Shown here: positions 58,849 through 64,000 of the stretch, in pieces | Numbering within the stretch: position 1 is the stretch's first letter | Layout: the number at the start of each line of letters is the position of its first letter | DNA from: Rusavskia elegans | Taxonomy: Eukaryota > Ascomycota > Lecanoromycetes > Teloschistales > Teloschistaceae | Direction: 5' to 3' | DNA length: 64,000 nt | Assembly: GCA_011316305.1 (NCBI GenBank) | Contig: SAUG01000134.1 | Coordinates: forward strand, 62,001 to 126,000 | The notes under the pieces: generated by a model | The model's database searches: none | The model's input: the letters and a program-made list of their open reading frames with translations, nothing else | Told to the model about the DNA's origin: nothing | Program-made: the position numbers and the translations under genes

Positions 58849-60447
58849 TCAAAGCTTACTCCTCCTTTCCCTTTCCCCTCCTTCCTTCATCGCGTTTTCC
58901 AAAAGCTCACCCCTCTCTCCATCTCTACTTCCATCCCCCTTCCAGTCTCCGACCTGCTGGTCTTTCCAGCCCCACAACCGTTGCCACTCCCCGCCCCTTC
59001 GCTCCAGAACTTTCAGTACCTCCCTCCCGAGCACGGGCAAGAACTTGAAACCATGGCCGCTTCCCCCCGTGCACAAGAACAGGTTTTCATACTCAGGATG
59101 ATATGTGATCAGGAAGTCGCCTGTGGGAGTATCGGTGTAGTGACATAGCCTGCTTGAAGAGAAGGGACGTAAAGACAGTGGTGAGGAAGAGGGAAAAATG
59201 GAGGAAAGGAAGTCTCGAAGGCCATTGAGGGCCGGCGGAGGGACAGGAGATGAGCTTGGAAGGGAGGGACAGAGGTGGATCGTGGAAGAGGGGGTTGCGA
59301 CGGTCATGGGGGTGGGTGAGAGGTATCCGTGGCAGTGACAGGCAACCTTGAGATGGTGGGTGTATGCTTCCTCTTCATGCGTCGAGGTCGAGGAGCGGAG
59401 GGTAGGAGAAGCCGAGGGGGAGGCAGTGTTCAGCGCTGGTGGAATGACGAAATAGCCGGTTGAGAGATTCAGCAACACTGGCATTCGGGATAGAGAGTCA
59501 GCTTCGGATCTGGTGAGAGGGAGATAAGCGAGACATTGCGCTGTGGATTGCACCCGGCCGGTGAGGTCGAGTAGAGAGGGCGTCCAAGCGCCTGTTGCAA
59601 GGATGATTAGGTCTGCCTTAAGACAGGAGGAGTCGGTGAGGTGGACGCCGAAGACGGAGGGTTTGCTTTCGTTGTCTGGGCGGGAAAAGAGAAAGTGATC
59701 AACTTTTGCCCGACGGAGAATAAGACGTGCTGGGTCTTGACCGTGCTCGAGAATACGGCGCATTTCGGATCTCATAGCGCCTTCGGCGTTGGCCCAACCC
59801 GAGGAATGGTTGATGTAGCCTGTTCTTCCTAGCTGTTCGCTTTCTGGCTGCCCTAGACGTGGAGAGTAGTTGGGAGGAAGACCCAGAATTGCTCTGATGT
59901 CCTGGGGACTGTTTAATCTCTCGACATGTGTTGGTTCTTCCAAACGGTCCTCTGTCTTCCTCCGTGGATCCTGCACATTCCGGCATGCTGCCTCTAGATA
60001 TTCACTCCCCTTCCTTCCAGCTACAACAGCGAGTCCGCTCTCATGGTAAACGCCCTCTCCGCCGTAACCGCTCCGCCATGCCTCCTGCGCTTCGGTCGCG
60101 AGTTTTGAGTATGCTGGATTGGCATAGTCGGGTCTGATGATGCGGCTTGAGTCGATCGAGGCAGTGTGAGCGCTCGGTTTATACTGAAGAATTTCGTCGT
60201 TTTGTACTTGTTCGAGATCGGGTAGGTCCGGGTCAACAATTGTCAAGTGCGTTTGGGCATAGAGCGGTGACGAGAGAATGGCAACGGCGGTTGACACTAT
60301 GGAGGTCACCAGTTAGCTGGACCGCTTTGCATGGCCTGCAGAGCGCAGATACTCACAGCCAAAGACGCCAGCGCCAACAATAAGGATTGCGGAAGGCGGT
60401 TTGTGTTGCGGCTGATTGGTAGTGTTAGAAACCGGAGGGTGGGACAT
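58849..60447 (-). CDS. FAD-dependent amine oxidase (sarcosine / fructosyl amino acid oxidase type)
   Basis: Flavoenzyme of the DAO family that oxidises a secondary amine with O2 to give H2O2. Exon 1 is 60,357-60,447 and exon 2 is 58,849-60,296, with a 60-nt intron (GTGAGT/CCATAG) inside the dinucleotide fold. The product is 512 aa. It has the Rossmann motif ILIVGAGVFG (21-30), a conserved ATGAW around 264-268, and near the C-terminus RLCHYTDTPTGDFL with Cys at about 415. This is the residue that covalently holds FAD in monomeric sarcosine oxidase and fructosyl amine oxidases. TGGSGHGFKFLPVLG follows. The Ser/Pro-rich stretch at about 320-400 is longer than usual. The final 40 residues are charged and end SKL, a canonical peroxisomal PTS1 signal. 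The substrate could be sarcosine, pipecolate or glycated amino acids. Confidence 0.85.
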
Positions 60448-61031
60448 GGCAGGTGCACAGAATGTGCAGGTACCACAAGATCACTCTGGAAAAAGTTCAT
60501 TGTACCCCAGATTAATTAGTAGAAAAACTGCCATGCTCTAACAATTATCGACCACGAGATTTCATGAAATTTTTTTTTTCCGTTAAATAACCCTATGAAT
60601 ATAAACTGGAATTCTTTAAAAATATTAAATTATCTATAGAAAGGTATTGAGCAAATAATAAATTTTATTTTCAATAGTTTAATCTTTTTTAATAATTTTG
60701 GAATAGCTAATCTCGTTAGTCTTAAAAAGGATTTCGGTATTTAAATAGGCTTTAAATTAGAAAAATTAATTTTACTTACTAAATAATAAAAAATAGTATT
60801 ATTATTGTTAGATTTCTTCATTTACTAGAGAGTATATATTTTAGCTCTTACTTCGAGTTTAAATAACTACTAGCTTAGAGTTACAAGTTAAATAAGAATT
60901 CTAAGTTTTTTTGATATTTCGTAGTCGATAGTTATTGGAGCTTAGCAGTTTTTCTACTGAGCAGGTTTATTTAACCTGGGGTACTGGAGCAGCGGGTAGT
61001 CAGACATGATCGAATGACTTGGTCTAGCAGC
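60448..61031. other. Promoter of FAD oxidase gene and small AT-rich island
   Basis: From about 60,540 to 60,960 the DNA is AT-rich and CA/TG-poor, a small RIP-like island. No element ends were recognised. No gene. Confidence 0.6.
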
Positions 61032-61388
61032 CTAAGTACGCTCAGGGAACGGGTCTGCCAGCATTGCCATCCACTCGCTGGAAACCCAGATAGTATAATT
61101 GACCAACGCTTGACTGCCTTCCCAAGTCGATTCAACACTCCATAAGGTCTGAGATCTCTGGTTCCTCCAATCCCGATCTGAATGAATACCAATCTGTGCT
61201 GCTCCCCAAATGCAACCTGCATCAGCCTCACCAACGCCAGCAGTGCTGGCCATGAGAAGAAGAAATGGCGCAACCATCGACCAGCGCAAAGAACCGTCTT
61301 TTCTCGCGGCCTTGCGACTTTCTAAACTATGCTGGTGAACGCCCACAAATGCCAGGATGATGATAAAAATACTCCGCTTTTGATGCAT
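61032..61388 (-). CDS. Hypothetical small ORF, 118 aa
   Basis: Single frame beginning MHQKRSIFIIILAFVG, which would act as a signal peptide or anchor, followed by a second hydrophobic patch (VAPFLLLMASTAGVG) and a Trp-rich tail. No family recognised, no neighbour linkage and no intron evidence. It lies next to a small AT-rich island and may be a chance frame. Confidence 0.25.
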   Translation of the reverse strand: MHQKRSIFIIILAFVGVHQHSLESRKAARKDGSLRWSMVAPFLLLMASTAGVGEADAGCIWGAAQIGIHSDRDWRNQRSQTLWSVESTWEGSQALVNYTIWVSSEWMAMLADPFPERT

Positions 61389-61569
61389 GTTTCAAAGGAA
61401 AAAGTAAGACTCGTCGAAGTTAGGCTGGCGCTCGCCTTGGGCATGCTAGAGGTAATTGCACCTCGATGTCGAAGAAGAGTCGTGACGGCGTGAATTATGA
61501 TACAGACGATTGATGATACAGGAAGACTGTCGATCACCCTGCCCTGACGATTGTGGTTCGCAAGGAGAC

Positions 61570-62525
61570 TTAGACCTTACGGAAGTCTGTACACTCGTTA
61601 GCGCCCGTCAATCCATACACGATGGAGAAACTCACCTGAGAGCACAGGGTAGATCGTCTCGAATGCTTGATAGATTTCTTCGCGAACTTTCGCACCAGTG
61701 AGGACAATCTTCCCGCTGACAAAAATCAATAGAACGATCTTAGGTTTGTACATGCGGTAGATAAGACCGGGGAACAATTCGGGCTCGTAGGAGCTGAAGT
61801 TATGATGGCGACTGGCCAATCCTTCAAGACGGATTGGGAACTTGATGTCGCACGAGCCAACGATATTTTGAATCTTGAAGTCCGTGAATTTGGCGTTGAA
61901 CCCAAGTTTCTGGATGATGCGAGCGTATTTACGCGAGGCGAGTTTGGAGTCATCTTCCGACTTTGCACCAGTGACGACCATCTTGCCAGATGCAAAGATA
62001 AGAGCGGTCGTCTTGGGTTCGCGAATGCGCATTATAACGGCGGCGAAACGCTATAACAAAGGTTAGCAGTCTGGTACAAACTGGCAATTTGCTCAGTAAG
62101 TACCTTAGGGTTGTATTCAGCATTTCTGGCGTGCAGAGCGATCGTCTTAAGGTCCAAGCGGCAGTCAAGGTTGACCGTGGCGACGATGTTTCTTAAGCAT
62201 GCCTTTAAGCCTCAAATCATCATTGAGGCAAGTTGGGCTATACTCACTGCAAGGTCGGAACAATCCCACTGACACCTTGTCCAGCACCAGGCGTGGCCGC
62301 CGGAGTCGTGGGAGTCACCCCATTGCCATTCGAAGTGGCATTGCCTCCGTGAACCTGACCATCCGCGCCATTCGTCTTTCCGGATTTACCGTTCGCCTGA
62401 GCAAAACCATCTTTCTCAGAGGGCGGCGTCAAGTCTCCAGTTCCACCAGGGAACGACAAGGAGGCGGGGGAGGTAAAAGCGGTGGCCTGTTGAGCAGTGG
62501 ACGGGTGCGTGGTGAGAGTGTCCAT
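61570..62525 (-). CDS. TATA-box-binding protein TBP
   Basis: General transcription factor (TFIID, SL1/TFIIIB component) that bends promoter DNA for all three RNA polymerases. Four exons on the minus strand, 62,248-62,525, 62,104-62,191, 61,636-62,050 and 61,570-61,586, with introns of 56, 53 and 49 nt; the last exon is only 17 nt. The product is 265 aa. A variable Ser/Thr/Gly/Pro/Asn-rich N-terminus (about 1-93) precedes the two-repeat saddle. Repeat 1 starts [20 protein letters not shown] and includes [29 protein letters not shown]. Repeat 2 starts [20 protein letters not shown] and includes [19 protein letters not shown], and the C-terminus is YPVLSDFRKV. All junction phases agree. The start MDTLTTHP fits known fungal TBPs; an in-frame upstream ATG at 62,696 gives an unlikely leader. 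Confidence 0.96.
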
Positions 62526-63767
62526 CTTGATGACCTCGGGCGATTGAAGAGTAGGGAAGATTGAGTAGCGACAGCCGGCAGTCTGCGAGATAGTCGTTAG
62601 AATCTTGAAGTGGACGGCTTGGTGGGCCCGAGGATCGATGAGGAAATCGAGGCTTGATGATCGTCGGCCAGAGGTTGAAGCGATGGAGGATCGCACTCGA
62701 TGGCCAGAAGGGATCGTACCGTATGTGGGAGATGAACAACCAAATGTCTCCCCTACAGCCGCTGCTCGACTTGACTGTTGCAGTGATGCGCAAGCTTTAT
62801 TTCATGAGGGTTCTGATGACTTCAAACCACACAACAGGTTTCCGCTGAGGTCCTGATGATATCCTGTGACGGTTGAAGTGAGGTTGTGAAAGTGGTGACT
62901 GTGCGCACAACGGCAAATCTTGTCAAGAGTCGCTAAGTCAGATCGGAAGAAGTCTCGTGAGAGAGTGGAAAGAGCACGAAAGAGTGCGCCTTTCAAAATT
63001 TCTATTAAAGCTATGAAAGTCGGGCTTGTAGGATGGATGGCAACGGGAGTGCTGTAGGAGAATCGGAGGATTTCGAGTTGTATGAGGGGGTGGAAATTGT
63101 CACACCCGGGGCAGCAAATTCCACAAAATAGAGGGTGGGCAACAAGCCCTTTAAGTATTCCGCCGGGGCTCTCGCTGCTTTGTGCAAAAGCCTCAGACTA
63201 GCTTGTATTAAGAATAGTACCAAGCAGTGACCCACCACTAGCGGACTCCTGCTACTGGTCAATCCTCAATCCGAACCAATGAGAACGCTATGGCGGTGAC
63301 TCAGACGCGCCTGGCCCTCCTCCTTTGTGGACAAGGGTTTCAGGCGCGCCGCTGCTTTTAATGTTTCGATTGAGCCAGGCAGCAATCTTCTTTTCAGTTC
63401 TCCTTCACTTGTATAGGCCGGAGCAGTATTGTTCATCCATTATTATTGTTCTGAAGATCTTCTACAGCAGAGCAGTCAACAAGAAGGCACTACAAAGTCA
63501 TCGATACTGTTGATCACCCGGCTGCCTTCTGTGTTCAGCACTCCAATACCACGACCAGGCACCATGTGACCTCAGTGGCACGACAGCGGCCTGCAACATA
63601 ATGGTAATACGGTCCATAGCAACAACTGGTAGAGGTAAGGATATGTGCGAATGGCACAGATAGCATGGGGCATGGGTAAGAGCTAGCCTGATGACGATCA
63701 AGAACCCTCGAATCATAATAATATTGCAGGATGCGGGAGAAATCAACAGCAGACAAATAATAAATGA
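62526..63767. other. Upstream region of TBP gene; no confident gene
   Basis: Several short overlapping frames on both strands, none with a recognisable domain. It should contain the TBP promoter and 5' UTR, and the 3' region of the gene at the right edge. No repeat or RNA gene seen. Confidence 0.5.
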
Positions 63768-63930
63768 TTATCCGTTGAATTCAGTCAATCTGACAAAATC
63801 AAGGTCCTGGAGCTCCGAAAGAAAACGCGGCTTAACCGCTCTAATCATCTTCTGAGCCTGTCCCATAGGTCCGGAGACTCTTCTACCGTGAGACATATCC
63901 CACTCGTAATGTTCTTTTTGGTCGCTGGTG
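63768..63930 (-). CDS. Possible last exon of a gene entering from the right edge
   Basis: A frame open from an AG acceptor (AACAG at about 63,931-63,935) to TAA at 63,768 encodes a plausible C-terminus: DQKEHYEWDMSHGRR, SGPMGQAQKMIRAVKPRFL and LQDLDFVRLTEFNG. An in-frame stop lies just upstream of the acceptor, so either splicing occurs there or translation starts at the internal Met. Family not recognised; the rest of the gene would lie beyond or close to the window edge. Confidence 0.35.
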
Positions 63931-64000
63931 CTGTTTCAATTGTATTGTAGGTAGGAGGGCGGCAATAGAGGTTTTTGCTCAGGATACTCTAATCTTTCTG

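Noticed and set aside
1..64000. CRISPR array, prophage or bacterial operon
   Set aside because: No regularly spaced repeats, no phage or bacterial genes; introns and gene content are fungal.

Overview
The window reads as a chromosome segment of a filamentous ascomycete (Pezizomycotina). Three things support this: short spliceosomal introns of 49-123 nt, an ascomycete gene set, and strong repeat-induced point mutation (RIP). The species and class cannot be fixed from the sequence alone. Dothideomycete- and leotiomycete-type genomes with AT-rich isochores would both fit.

Region 1 (about 1-42,030) is an AT-rich, essentially gene-free block in which CpA/TpG is almost absent and TpA is in great excess, while C in CpG, CpC and CpT survives. 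It is a nest of dead transposons. On the minus strand there is a Ty1/copia remnant (about 3,240-9,250) interrupted by a 796-bp TIR element (4,980-5,775) and a tRNA-headed SINE (7,274-7,694). A candidate 10-kb TIR element (about 14,602-24,712) shares its ends with the 796-bp element. A minus-strand Ty3/gypsy pol (about 27,300-31,530) is interrupted by another short element and borders a 1.9-kb LTR element (31,601-33,506). Four SINE copies are visible. Eight copies or fragments share the terminal motif GACTGGCC/GGCCAGTC, and the intact ones are flanked by duplications of about 12 bp.

Region 2 (about 42,030-64,000) is ordinary gene-rich DNA. In order: a small conserved-looking two-exon gene (-), RNase H2 subunit B (+), galactokinase (-), a gene-poor 2.5-kb stretch with a 237-bp MITE, a TFIIIC WD40 subunit (-) divergent from a RING-CH membrane E3 ligase (+), a membrane-anchored histidine acid phosphatase/phytase (+), a small AT-rich island carrying one GACTGGCC element, a small secreted GPI-anchored Cys-rich protein (+), a covalent-flavin FAD amine oxidase (-), a second small AT island, a weak ORF, TATA-binding protein TBP (-), and a possible last exon of a gene running in from the right edge.

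The genes are mostly housekeeping: general and Pol III transcription (TBP and TFIIIC), genome maintenance (RNase H2), the Leloir pathway and ubiquitin ligation. Two surface or secreted proteins and a flavoenzyme lie closest to the small AT islands. The most unusual content is in the repeats: the 12-bp-duplication family, the TIR element with its short derivative, and the SINE family.
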